Shown: positions 7,414 through 15,536, numbered from the stretch's first letter. The stretch is DNA of 37,098 bases from an uncultured Oscillibacter sp. (GCF_947654275.1 NZ_CANTJS010000028.1:1-37098); one strand, 5' to 3'. Translations and numbers: made by a program. Notes: a model not told the origin generated them from the sequence alone.

Positions 7414-9702
7414 TTCAATCAGTCCCGCTTCCTTGAACTTCCGATACAGCACATGCGGCGTGATGGGGCAGCAGTCGACGGCCACGCCGGTGGCGTTCAG
7501 AATGGCGTTGCGGATGGCCGGCGCGCCGGAGCAGGCCGGAGGCTCGCCCAGGGCCTTGGTGCCGTAAGGCGACGTGGGCTCCGGATTCTCCACGAACTCC
7601 GCCTGAAGGGCGGGATGGTCCATGAAGGTGGACAGCTTATAGTCCAGCAGATTGTTGTTCAGAGGCCTGCCGGTTTTCTCGTCAAACTTCAGTTCCTCGG
7701 ACAGGCCGTAGCCGATGGCCATGGACATGCCGCCGTGAACCTGAGCCTCCGCCAGAGCGGGGTTGATGAGGGTGCCGCAGTCGTGGACGTTCACCATGTT
7801 CAGCAGCTTCACCTTGCACATGGGAATATCCACCTCCACCTCCGCAAAGGAGCATCCGAAGGAATAGGCGTTGCTCTTGATCTGGGCGGTGGTCTCAGCG
7901 GTGATGTGCTGGCTGTGCTCCAGGGAATAGAGACTTTCCGTGGCCAGGTCTCCCAGGGATTTCAGCACCCGGCCGTCGCTCTTCCGGATGATCTGGCCGT
8001 CTGCCAGGTCCAGATTGCTCACAGGCATCCGGGTCTGTTCGTGGGCGACGGTCAGAATGCGCTCCCGAAGGGCCTGAGCCGTCTGCATGATGGAAAAGCC
8101 GCCGATGTAGGTCTGCCGGGAAGCATAGGCACCGGTGCCGAAGGGGGTCACGTCGGTGTCCTGGGTGGAAACCACATGGACGTCTTTCAGAGGAATGCCC
8201 ACGGCGTCCGCCACCATTTGGGAATAGGCGGTGTCGCAGCCCTGGCCGATCTCCGTCTCGCCGGTCTGGAACTGGAGAGAGCCGTCCTGATTCAGCACCA
8301 TCCGGCAGGAGGAGGACTCCAGAGAGATGGGCCACACGGCGGTATTGTACCAGAACACCGCCACCCCCACGCCCCGGCGGACGGGGCCGGTCTGCTGCTG
8401 GTATTCCTGATACTTCCGGCGGTAGTCAATGGCCGCCATGCCCTTCTCCATGCACTGGCTGAAGGTGTCGCTGTACAGCTCGTTTTTGGAAAAGCCGTCC
8501 ACATAGCCCACGGGCATCAGATTCTTCCGGCGGAACTCCAGAGGTGTGATGCCGACGGCCTTGCAGATATCGTCAATGTGGCTCTCCCCGGCAAACATGG
8601 CCTGGGGGATGCCGTAGCCCCGCATCGCGCCGGCAGCGGGCCGGTTGGTGTACACCGTCCAGCAGTCGCACTCCAGATTTTCACAGGGATAGAGCTGAGG
8701 GAAGGCGTTCATGCCCTTGGCATTGACGCCGTGGCCGTGGGAGGCGTAGGCCCCCTGATTGGAAAAGGATTCGAATTTCCGGGCGGCAAGGGTGCCGTCT
8801 GGGCGGACGTAAGAAATGATATGGGTGCGAATGGCGTGGCGGACCCGGTTGGAGACAAAGGTCTCCTCCCGCGTACACTCCAGCTTTACCAGCCGCCCTC
8901 CCACCTGCGCGGAGCACCAGGCGCACAGAGGTTCATACAGGGCGTCCTGCTTGTTGCCGAACCCGCCGCCGATGTAGGGCTTGATGATGCGGACCTTGCC
9001 CCAGGGGATGCCCAGCGCCTGCCCCACCACCCGGCGCACAATGTGGGGAATCTGGGTGGAGCTGACCACCACCATCCGGCCCGCCTCCTCATAGGCGAAG
9101 CAGCCGTGATTTTCAATGTGGCAGTGCTGGACCGTGGGGGTGTCATACCAGCCTTCGACCCTGATCAGGCCGGGCTCCTGCCGGGCGGTCTCGTAGTCCC
9201 CCCGGCGGATGTCGGAGTGGGCCAGAATGTTATGGGGATACTTCTCATGAAGCTGGGGAGCGCCCTCCTCCATGGCCTTCTGGACGTCCAGCTCAAAAGG
9301 CAGTTCCTCATACTCCACCTTCAGGGCCCGGACCGCCTGGGCCGCCGCCACCTCGTCCTCGGCAATCACCGCGGCTACTTCGTCGCCGTAGTAGCGGACA
9401 TGCCGGTTCAGCAGCAGCCGGTCCGCCACATCCTGATGGTGGGGGTCCGTCGACCAGGGGTGGCCTGCCGTGGGAAAGGGGATGTCCGGCACGTCGAAGC
9501 AGGTCAGGACCTTCACCACGCCGGGGATCTGTTCCGCCGCCGTCTTGTCGATGGACGTCACGAAGCCATGGGCGATGGTGGAGTGGCAGATTTTCGCCAC
9601 CAGCGCCTCCCGACCACAGAGATCGTCCGTATATTTGGCCCGGCCGGTGGCCTTTTCATAGGCGTCCACCCGGGTCACGCTTTTGCCGACGCTTTTGCTC
9701 AT
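7408..9702 (-). CDS. xdhA: Xanthine dehydrogenase molybdenum-binding subunit
   Basis: The 764-residue protein is the molybdopterin-binding large subunit and resembles E. coli XdhA throughout. Motifs in order: VDAYEKATGRAKYTDD at the N-terminus, GGGFGNKQD near 246, AMRGYG (substrate-positioning Arg) near 358, EIGQGCDT (cofactor Gln) near 485, and LGEPP with the catalytic Glu near 720. It hydroxylates purines such as hypoxanthine or xanthine at the molybdenum centre. The C-terminal AGLIEN corresponds to the E. coli end, so it is full length. The start is preceded by AGGAGGG five bases before ATG. It is first in the xdhA-xdhB-xdhC operon and divergent from the mocA-like gene. A TTGACA box (9776-9771) lies upstream on its strand, but the -10 is unclear. 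Confidence 0.95.
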   Translation of the reverse strand: MSKSVGKSVTRVDAYEKATGRAKYTDDLCGREALVAKICHSTIAHGFVTSIDKTAAEQIPGVVKVLTCFDVPDIPFPTAGHPWSTDPHHQDVADRLLLNRHVRYYGDEVAAVIAEDEVAAAQAVRALKVEYEELPFELDVQKAMEEGAPQLHEKYPHNILAHSDIRRGDYETARQEPGLIRVEGWYDTPTVQHCHIENHGCFAYEEAGRMVVVSSTQIPHIVRRVVGQALGIPWGKVRIIKPYIGGGFGNKQDALYEPLCAWCSAQVGGRLVKLECTREETFVSNRVRHAIRTHIISYVRPDGTLAARKFESFSNQGAYASHGHGVNAKGMNAFPQLYPCENLECDCWTVYTNRPAAGAMRGYGIPQAMFAGESHIDDICKAVGITPLEFRRKNLMPVGYVDGFSKNELYSDTFSQCMEKGMAAIDYRRKYQEYQQQTGPVRRGVGVAVFWYNTAVWPISLESSSCRMVLNQDGSLQFQTGETEIGQGCDTAYSQMVADAVGIPLKDVHVVSTQDTDVTPFGTGAYASRQTYIGGFSIMQTAQALRERILTVAHEQTRMPVSNLDLADGQIIRKSDGRVLKSLGDLATESLYSLEHSQHITAETTAQIKSNAYSFGCSFAEVEVDIPMCKVKLLNMVNVHDCGTLINPALAEAQVHGGMSMAIGYGLSEELKFDEKTGRPLNNNLLDYKLSTFMDHPALQAEFVENPEPTSPYGTKALGEPPACSGAPAIRNAILNATGVAVDCCPITPHVLYRKFKEAGLIEN

Positions 9703-9761
9703 GGGAACCCTCCTTTTTCAGACACAACACAGGGGATAGAAGATCAATATGGGAAGAAAAT

Positions 9762-9790
9762 TTGCGTTTTTGTCAAAAGCAGGATATACT
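9762..9790 (+). promoter_or_regulatory. Promoter of the mocA-like gene
   Basis: TTGCGT (9762-9767) and TATACT (9785-9790) are spaced by 17 bp on the plus strand. Transcription would start near 9797, leaving a leader of about 93 nt. That leader can fold: AAGCGG pairs with CCGCTT, and inner stems form from CGGA-TAT-TCCG or TTCCG-CCG-CGGAA. The promoter lies in the 187-bp divergent spacer shared with xdhA. Confidence 0.65.
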
Positions 9791-9889
9791 AAGCGGGAGA
9801 TACGGATATTCCGCCGCGGAACCGCTTGATGACGGAATCTCTTCTGTCTCCTCGTTTCTGTCTTAACAAAATAACAATTGGGGGATGCA

Positions 9890-10498
9890 ATGGATACATT
9901 GAAATTGGGCTGTGTGGTTATGGCGGCGGGGAATGCCGCCCGTTTTGGGGACAACAAGCTGGCGGCGGAGCTCCAGGGCCGGAGTCTGATTCATCGCGCC
10001 TTGGAGGCAGTGCCCTCCAAGATGTTCAACACCGTGGCCGTGGTGACTCAATACCCGGAAATCATGGAGCTGGCCGCAGAATTCCAGTTCACCGCCGTCT
10101 GTAATGAGCACCCGGACTGGGGCATCAGCCACACCATTAAACTGGGCCTTGACGCCCTGGGGGACTGCAGCGGGGCCCTCTTCCTGGTCAGCGACCAACC
10201 CCTTTTGAAGCGGGAGACCGTGGCGGCGCTGGTGCGGCTGTGGGAGTCTCAGCCGGAGAAAATCGCCGCATTGGCGCACGACGGCGTCCGGGGCAATCCC
10301 TGCGTCTTTCCCGCCCGGCTCTTTCCGGAGCTGAGGGAGTTGGAGGAGGACCGGGGCGGAAATACCGTCATCCGACGGCACGAGGCGAATTTAATCCTTC
10401 TGGAAGCGGCGGAAGAGGAGCTGACCGACGTGGATACGCCGAGGGCTATGGAAGAGCTGAGCGCAGAACGTGAACAGAGAAGATTCAGGGGGCGGTAA
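9890..10498 (+). CDS. mocA: Molybdenum cofactor cytidylyltransferase (MocA/YgfJ-like)
   Basis: The 202-residue protein belongs to the MobA-like NTP transferase family. The nucleotide-binding loop VVMAAGNAARFGDNKL is at the N-terminus, and the metal-binding FLVSDQPLLK lies at mid-length. The GNPCVFP and GGNTVIRRH segments are typical of MocA and YgfJ. It should add CMP to molybdopterin to give the cytosine dinucleotide form used by the xanthine-oxidase-family enzymes encoded next to it. E. coli ygfJ occupies the same kind of cluster. The ATG at 9890 is chosen because GGGGG lies five bases upstream; an in-frame TTG at 9878 is less likely. It is divergent from xdhA, and its 3' end overlaps the convergent unknown gene by 14 bp. 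Confidence 0.9.
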   Translation: MDTLKLGCVVMAAGNAARFGDNKLAAELQGRSLIHRALEAVPSKMFNTVAVVTQYPEIMELAAEFQFTAVCNEHPDWGISHTIKLGLDALGDCSGALFLVSDQPLLKRETVAALVRLWESQPEKIAALAHDGVRGNPCVFPARLFPELRELEEDRGGNTVIRRHEANLILLEAAEEELTDVDTPRAMEELSAEREQRRFRGR

Positions 10499-10913
10499 CG
10501 TCCTCTGTTTCTTTTTTGTCCCCAAAGTCCGCGATTGCTTCGTCCACCTCCGGATTGTTCAGGGTTTTTGCGTAGTTTATCAGCCACGCAAGCGCCGCCG
10601 GAAAAGCCGCCCGCAGCAGTTCTGCCGCCCTCCGAAACTCCCACTCCTGCCATTCCGGTTCCTGAAACAGACACGACGGGACCACCTTGGGGAGATGTGC
10701 GGCCACCCAGTCCGGCGGCAAACGCAGCATCTCCCGCCGGGCCGCCTCGATGTTGGCGGCGTTCTGGCTGAGGCAGCCGGTTTCCAGAATCTCCCGCAAA
10801 ACCGCCTCCGCCGCATCTTCCGGAAAGGTCTCGATTTCGGAAAGCCGTTTAGACGCCCCCAGACAGAAACGGTCCATGCGCTCCCACAGCCGCCGTTCGT
10901 AATCGCTGGTCAT
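10485..10913 (-). CDS. Unknown 142-residue protein coupled to the XdhD-like hydroxylase
   Basis: I do not recognise this family. The 142-residue protein is soluble, probably all helical, and rich in Trp, Glu, Arg and Ala. It has three Cys residues (FCLGA, TGCLSQN, PSCLF), no spacing typical of Fe-S or zinc sites, and no signal peptide. Its ATG overlaps the stop of the 849-residue hydroxylase by four bases (ATGA) and it has only a weak ribosome site, so translation probably depends on re-initiation after that gene. This tight coupling argues for a role with the hydroxylase, such as assembly chaperone or cofactor insertion. Gene neighbourhood is the only basis for that. Its 3' end runs 14 bp into the convergent mocA gene. 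Confidence 0.78.
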   Translation of the reverse strand: MTSDYERRLWERMDRFCLGASKRLSEIETFPEDAAEAVLREILETGCLSQNAANIEAARREMLRLPPDWVAAHLPKVVPSCLFQEPEWQEWEFRRAAELLRAAFPAALAWLINYAKTLNNPEVDEAIADFGDKKETEDVTAP

Positions 10914-13459
10914 TTCCGGGTGTAGGGCGTATTGTCCAAAGGCAGGGCCGTGCGGAACCGTCCGTCGTAGCGGAAATAGGCGTCGGCAATAGCGGGGGCA
11001 GTGGGAATGGAAGTGATCTCCCCAATACCGATGGCTCCGCAGGCCACATCCAGCCCCTCCTTTTCCACGATAATGGGCACGATCTCCGGGATCTGATTGG
11101 CCCGAAACAGGCCCAGGGTGCCGAATTTTGCCGTGGGCTTGCAGTCTGTCAGAGGATAGCGTTCTGTCAGGGCGTAGCCCATGGACATGACCACGCCGCC
11201 CTCGATCTGTCCCTCCACGGACAGGGGATTCACCGCCCTGCCTACGTCATGGGCGGCTATGATCTGTTTCAGCCTGCCCTCGTCGTCCAGAACGCACACC
11301 TGCGTGGCGTAGCCATAGGCGATGTGGCTGACGGGGTTGGGCACGTCCGCCCCCAGGGGGTCCGTTTTGCCCAGGTACTCGCCATAGAATTCCTTCCCGT
11401 TCAGGCTCTCCAGCCCCGCGGTCTCCAGGGCGGAGCGCAGGTCCTGACAGGCCCGGCGGCAGGCCTCGCCGGTAAACAGGGTCTGACGGGAGCCGGAGGT
11501 GGTGCCGGAATCCGGGGCGGAATAGGTATTGGACCGCTCGTAGACAATCTGTTCCGGTCCCAGACCCGTCTGGGTGCAGACCATCTGGGTCAGCACGGTG
11601 CCCAGACCCTGGCCGATGCAAGAGGCCCCGGCGAAAATGTGGACCTTTCCGTCCTCCACTGCCAGACGCACCCGGCCCGTGTCCGGAATGCCCACGCCTA
11701 CGCCGGCGTTCTTCATGGCACAGGCGATGCCGGCATAGGGCGCGGCGTCATAATAGGGCTTCACCGCCTCCAGTGTTTCCGCCAGACCGGTGGACGCATC
11801 CACGATCTGGCCGTTGGGCAGCTCCTGCCCGGGGCGGATGGCGTTGCGCCAGCGAATTTCCCAGGGGCTGATGCCCACAATGTCCGCCATCTGGTTCAAA
11901 AGACTCTCGATGCAGAAACAGGTTTGGGTGACGCCAAAGCCCCGGAAGGCCCCGGCGGGGGGATTGTTGGTGTAGTAGGCCCAGCCGTCAATCTCAAAGT
12001 TCTGGTAATTATAGGGCCCGGCGGCGTGGGTGCAGGCCCGCTCCAACACCGGCCCGCCCAGGGAGGCATAGGCCCCGGTGTCGGCAATGACCTCGGCGGC
12101 CACCCCCTGGATGATGCCGTTTTCGTCGCAGCCCAGAGAGAATTCCATCTCCATGGGGTGACGCTTGGGATGGATCAGGAGGCTCTCGGCCCGGGTCAGC
12201 TTCACCTTCACCGGTCGCTTGGTCAGGTAGGCGATAAGGGCGGCGTGATGCTGGACCGTCACGTCCTCCTTGCCGCCGAAGCCGCCGCCCACCAGACAGT
12301 TGCGGACTTTCACCAGTTCCGGCGGCAGACCCAGCATCTTCATGGTCTCGTGCTGGGTGTCATAAGCGCCCTGGTCGGTGGAGAGGATCATGACCCCCTC
12401 CCCGTCAGGGTAGGCCACGGCGCACTCCGGTTCCAGAAAGGCGTGTTCCGTCCAGGGGGTGGAAAACCGCTGGGTCAGAACGTGCTTGCTCTTGGCAATG
12501 GCCTCCGCCGGGTTGCCCCGCTGGATGTGCTTGTGGGCCAGCAGATTTCCCTCCTGGTGTACCAGGGGTGCGTCGGGCAGCATGGCTTCCCGGGGGCTGC
12601 GGACCATGGGCAGCTCCTCATAGTCCACCCGTACCAGAGACTTGGCCTGAGCCAGGATTTCCGGCGTTTCAGCAGCCACCAGACAGATGGCGTCCCCCAG
12701 ATAGTGGGTGATGTCCCCCACGGCGATCATGGTGTCCCAGTCCTGTTTCAGATGGCCCACCTTGTTGCTGCCGGGCACGTCGGCGGCGGTGAACACCCCC
12801 ACCACGCCGGGCAGGGCCTCGGCCTCTTCCGTGTGAATGGCCAGCACCCGGGCCCTGGGATATTGGGAACGGACGGCGCTGCCGTAGATCATGCCGTCCA
12901 GATAGATGTCGTCGGGATAGACGCCAGTCCCCGTCACCTTTTCCTCCACGTCCACCCGGGGGACCCGTGCACCAAGAGACCAGTCTCTGGGGCTCTCCGG
13001 CACGGTCCCGGTCCGGAAGCACTCCGCCGCCAGCAAAATGGCGTCAATGATCTTGACGTATCCGGTGCAGCGGCAGATGTTGTTCCGAATGGCAAAGGCC
13101 GCCTCCTCCCGGCTGGGATTCGGATTCATGTCCAGAAGGCCCTTGGCGCACATCACCATGCCGGGAATGCAGAATCCGCACTGGACCGCCCCGGCATGGC
13201 CGAAGGCATATGTATAGACCTGTTTCTCGAACTCCGTCAGGCCCTCCACCGTGACGACGCTCTTTCCCTCCAGCTTGTCCGTCTGAGGGATACAGGCCCG
13301 GGCGGCCTTTCCATCAATCAGCACCGTACAGGTGCCGCAGGCCCCCTCGCTGCATCCGTCCTTTACGGAGGTCAGGCCCAGGACGTCCCGCAGGAAGCGG
13401 ATGAGCTTCTGGTTTTTCTCCACGGTCACAGGTTTGCCGTTTACGGTAAATGCTGCCAT
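10910..13459 (-). CDS. xdhD: Fused [2Fe-2S]/molybdopterin hydroxylase (XdhD / selenium-dependent molybdenum hydroxylase type)
   Basis: At 849 residues this protein fuses two functions. Residues 1-150 form the [2Fe-2S] unit, with Cys ligands in CSEGACGTC, QCGFCIPG and CRCTGY. Residues from about 165 form the molybdopterin unit (VPRVDVEEKVTGTGVYPDD, GGGFGGKED near 390, AFRGFG near 500, GQGLGT near 615, and GIGEI with the presumed catalytic Glu near 810). This architecture and length fit the XdhD/Se-dependent xanthine dehydrogenase group, which normally co-occurs with ssnA and ygfK as here. The selenium in that group is a labile cofactor and cannot be read from sequence; selD, yqeB and yqeC are not in this window. 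No FAD subunit of the YgfM type is adjacent. Substrate is probably a purine. A good promoter and a palindromic operator precede it. Confidence 0.88.
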   Translation of the reverse strand: MAAFTVNGKPVTVEKNQKLIRFLRDVLGLTSVKDGCSEGACGTCTVLIDGKAARACIPQTDKLEGKSVVTVEGLTEFEKQVYTYAFGHAGAVQCGFCIPGMVMCAKGLLDMNPNPSREEAAFAIRNNICRCTGYVKIIDAILLAAECFRTGTVPESPRDWSLGARVPRVDVEEKVTGTGVYPDDIYLDGMIYGSAVRSQYPRARVLAIHTEEAEALPGVVGVFTAADVPGSNKVGHLKQDWDTMIAVGDITHYLGDAICLVAAETPEILAQAKSLVRVDYEELPMVRSPREAMLPDAPLVHQEGNLLAHKHIQRGNPAEAIAKSKHVLTQRFSTPWTEHAFLEPECAVAYPDGEGVMILSTDQGAYDTQHETMKMLGLPPELVKVRNCLVGGGFGGKEDVTVQHHAALIAYLTKRPVKVKLTRAESLLIHPKRHPMEMEFSLGCDENGIIQGVAAEVIADTGAYASLGGPVLERACTHAAGPYNYQNFEIDGWAYYTNNPPAGAFRGFGVTQTCFCIESLLNQMADIVGISPWEIRWRNAIRPGQELPNGQIVDASTGLAETLEAVKPYYDAAPYAGIACAMKNAGVGVGIPDTGRVRLAVEDGKVHIFAGASCIGQGLGTVLTQMVCTQTGLGPEQIVYERSNTYSAPDSGTTSGSRQTLFTGEACRRACQDLRSALETAGLESLNGKEFYGEYLGKTDPLGADVPNPVSHIAYGYATQVCVLDDEGRLKQIIAAHDVGRAVNPLSVEGQIEGGVVMSMGYALTERYPLTDCKPTAKFGTLGLFRANQIPEIVPIIVEKEGLDVACGAIGIGEITSIPTAPAIADAYFRYDGRFRTALPLDNTPYTRK

Positions 13460-13512
13460 AAATACTCCTTGCCCCGTGCCCGCTCCGGTCCCACGGTATT
13501 TGTTGATTTCCG

Positions 13513-13528
13513 GAAAGGTCGACCTTTC
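13513..13528. promoter_or_regulatory. Perfect 16-bp palindrome, candidate operator
   Basis: GAAAGGTCGACCTTTC is fully self-complementary. It lies at about +5 to +20 relative to the start predicted from the xdhD-like promoter, a position where a bound dimeric repressor would block transcription. A looser relative, GAGAGGTCAACCCTTTC, occurs at 5139-5155 upstream of the ssnA promoter. Confidence 0.6.
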
Positions 13529-13539
13529 TGATATTGTTC

Positions 13540-13568
13540 ATTATACATGAACTTTCTGCAATACACAA
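13540..13568 (-). promoter_or_regulatory. Promoter of the xdhD-like operon
   Basis: On the minus strand TTGTGT (13568-13563) and a consensus TATAAT (13545-13540) are separated by 17 bp. The leader to the ATG is about 75 nt and includes the 16-bp palindrome. Confidence 0.72.
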
Positions 13569-13702
13569 CAACACTTTTGTCATATCGTTATTCTATCTTT
13601 AGTCTAACGGTGTACCCCTGCCGGGCAAACAGCCGGCCGCCTGCCCCATACGGAGCGGCGGCCAGCCTCCTTCTTTATGCAGTTCCCCGCCGGGAAGCGT
13701 CC

Positions 13703-14335
13703 TCATGCCAGAGGCGGCAGCTCCCAGCCCACCGCCAGAGCGCCTCTCCTGACGGAGACCCGGGCCGAGGGCTCCACGATGTGGTTGCTGACTCCCAGGG
13801 GAAACTCCGGCGTCAGCACGGCATTGCTCAGGGGATACTGGACGCCGGACTCGTCCACGCCCTCCGCCCGGTCCCCCAGGCAGAACACCGAGAGCAGGCC
13901 CCATTCCACCGTCCTCGCCACACGGACCTCCCCGTTTTCAATGACCGTCCAAAGGAAATCGTTGTCGAACAGGAAGCCCAGGGCCCCCCGGCGGCGGAGG
14001 AAGAGGAGGGACTGGAGGTTGGCCAGGGTGTGGTCCAGCCGCCTGCCGCCGGTGCCGCCGTAAATGAGAAAATCCGTGCAGCCCCGCTCCAGCCCCGCCC
14101 GGAGAGCGGCCAGGGTATCGGTGTCGTCCTTCTCCACCGGCAGGCGGCGGACCCGGGCGAAGTCCGCCGGGGGCTCCATAGAGTCGAAATCCCCCACCAG
14201 CAGGTCCGGACGGATGCACTCCTCCAGACAGACCCGGTAGCCCGCGTCTGCGGCGACGATGAAATCGCCGGAATCGCCGGGGCGCTCCCGCAGACCGTAA
14301 TAGCTTCCGGCGGCAAACACAAAGCAGCGTTTCAT
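13703..14335 (-). CDS. thiN: Thiamine pyrophosphokinase
   Basis: The 210-residue protein makes thiamine diphosphate from thiamine and ATP in the cytoplasm. Recognisable parts are VAADAGY near residue 30, the catalytic acidic motif LVGDFDS near 50, and EKDDTDT followed by YGGTGGRRLDHTLAN, which form the ATP and thiamine pocket. The C-terminal beta domain ends in SVRRGALAVG. The length equals that of Firmicute ThiN. The start at 14335 follows AGGAGG by about ten bases; an upstream extension of the open frame has no good ribosome site. It follows engB by 103 bp. Downstream (13,635-13,663) a GGCCGCC/GGCGGCC hairpin may end its transcript. Confidence 0.93.
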   Translation of the reverse strand: MKRCFVFAAGSYYGLRERPGDSGDFIVAADAGYRVCLEECIRPDLLVGDFDSMEPPADFARVRRLPVEKDDTDTLAALRAGLERGCTDFLIYGGTGGRRLDHTLANLQSLLFLRRRGALGFLFDNDFLWTVIENGEVRVARTVEWGLLSVFCLGDRAEGVDESGVQYPLSNAVLTPEFPLGVSNHIVEPSARVSVRRGALAVGWELPPLA

Positions 14336-14438
14336 AGGGTCCCACCTCCTGTTTCTCTGTGCGGCAGGCGGCGCATCTCCCAAGGTCCCCGAAACGCTCC
14401 GGGGCCCCGAGGCATGTTCCGCAGGCCGCTCATCCGCG

Positions 14439-15029
14439 TCAGCTCTCGCAGGCGGCGTTCAGCAGCCCTATCAGCTCCTCTTTTCCCGTGCCCTTTTCCG
14501 CGGAGAAGGGGAGCAGCACGTCCCCCTCCCCCAGCTCCAGGGTCCCGCGAATCAGAGCCAGAGCGGGCTCCACCTGGCTGCGCTTCAGCTTGTCCAGCTT
14601 GTTGGCCACGATGAGCTCTGGGCAGCCCGTCTCCCGGAACCAGCTGTGCATCGTCACGTCGTCCGCCGTGGGCTTGTGGCGGATGTCCACAATCAGCACC
14701 CCGGCGGTCATACGGGCCTCCTGGAAATAACACTCCATCAGCCGGCCCCAGCGCTCCTTTTCCGCCCGGGAGACCTTGGCGTAGCCGTAGCCCGGCAGGT
14801 CCACCAGGTAGGCCCGCCTGTCCACGGAAAAATAGTTGATCTGGGTGGTCTTTCCCGGAGAGGACCCCACATAGGCCAGGTTCTTCCGGCCCACCAGCCG
14901 GTTGATGACAGAGGATTTTCCCACGTTGGACCGCCCCGCGAAGGCAAACTGAGGCAGTCCGTCCCAGAAAAACTGCTCCGCTCCGGCGGCGGACCGGACA
15001 AATTCCGCTTTTCCAAAGTTCAGAGGCAT
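14439..15029 (-). CDS. engB: Ribosome biogenesis GTPase EngB (YsxC/YihA)
   Basis: This 196-residue P-loop GTPase is needed for maturation of the large ribosomal subunit. The G motifs are in canonical order: FAGRSNVGKSS (G1), GKTTQ (G2), DLPGYGYAK (G3), NKLDK (G4) and FSAEKG (G5). AAGGAG lies before the ATG. In Bacillus and many Clostridia ysxC follows lon, and the same order is kept here except for an intervening AT-rich orphan gene. Confidence 0.97.
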   Translation of the reverse strand: MPLNFGKAEFVRSAAGAEQFFWDGLPQFAFAGRSNVGKSSVINRLVGRKNLAYVGSSPGKTTQINYFSVDRRAYLVDLPGYGYAKVSRAEKERWGRLMECYFQEARMTAGVLIVDIRHKPTADDVTMHSWFRETGCPELIVANKLDKLKRSQVEPALALIRGTLELGEGDVLLPFSAEKGTGKEELIGLLNAACES

Positions 15030-15108
15030 ACAGACTCCTTTTCTTCTTTCGTTTCGACAAATCCCAATTCGTCTTCATGTTCCTGATGTTTCTATGCTCA
15101 GAGCAGGT

Positions 15109-15179
15109 GAATATTTATAAATCCTGGTCTCCGGAATAATCTGCGGGTTCGTTTTGAAACCCGGAATTTATAAATATCC
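15109..15179. repeat. Nested inverted repeat at the 3' end of the 77-residue gene
   Basis: GAATATTTATAAATCC (15109-15124) and GGAATTTATAAATATCC (15163-15179) are near-perfect inverted copies. Between them a second hairpin forms from CGGGTT and AACCCG (15144-15163). The stop codon of the 77-residue gene lies inside the right arm. It may act as a transcript end, or mark the edge of a foreign insertion. Confidence 0.6.
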
Positions 15180-15401
15180 GGGCTTTTTAATTCCACACTT
15201 ATCCCGAATATTTTTAAGCGATTTAGAAAACAGCTCTACATTTGCTTCATCTTTATTTCCACATAATTCTCCATACAATGGACAATTTGCACAGTAAATA
15301 TTTTCTTCCACATAATCGCACAATGACAGAAAGGCATGATACAGCCGCCTAACATCATCCTTTTTCAATACTACACCATCTTCCATACAGGCTTTTTCCA
15401 T
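15168..15401 (-). CDS. Unknown 77-residue Cys-containing protein
   Basis: This small protein has no family that I recognise. It is charged and probably helical, with four Cys in the second half (CDYVEENIYCANCPLYGELC), a spacing that could bind a metal or an Fe-S cluster. An AGGAGG ribosome site lies eight bases before the ATG. Its base composition is clearly AT-rich, unlike the strongly GC-rich genes on both sides, and it interrupts the usual lon-engB neighbourhood. An inverted repeat at its 3' end and a 10-bp direct repeat upstream support recent acquisition. A role cannot be inferred. Confidence 0.72.
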   Translation of the reverse strand: MEKACMEDGVVLKKDDVRRLYHAFLSLCDYVEENIYCANCPLYGELCGNKDEANVELFSKSLKNIRDKCGIKKPGYL

Positions 15402-15445
15402 TGAGGCTGCCTCCTAAACCGCCGGTTTACATATAACTATGCCAC

Positions 15446-15465
15446 ACAGGTCAGAACAGGTCAGA
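15446..15465. repeat. 10-bp tandem direct repeat upstream of the 77-residue gene
   Basis: ACAGGTCAGA occurs twice head to tail with no mismatch, about 45 bp before the start codon of the 77-residue gene. It could be a pair of binding sites for a regulator of that gene. Confidence 0.6.
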
Positions 15466-15536
15466 ATTTCGAAAACAAGATATTTATTCAACATATTTTA
15501 ATAGGAATGGGCACACAATGCCAAATTGGGTCTTCG

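Noticed and set aside
7453-9792. 779-residue open frame on the plus strand opposite xdhA
   Set aside because: Shadow of xdhA, whose minus-strand product has all family motifs in order.
11249-13531. 760-residue open frame on the plus strand opposite the XdhD-like gene
   Set aside because: Shadow frame; the minus strand has the [2Fe-2S] and molybdopterin motifs.
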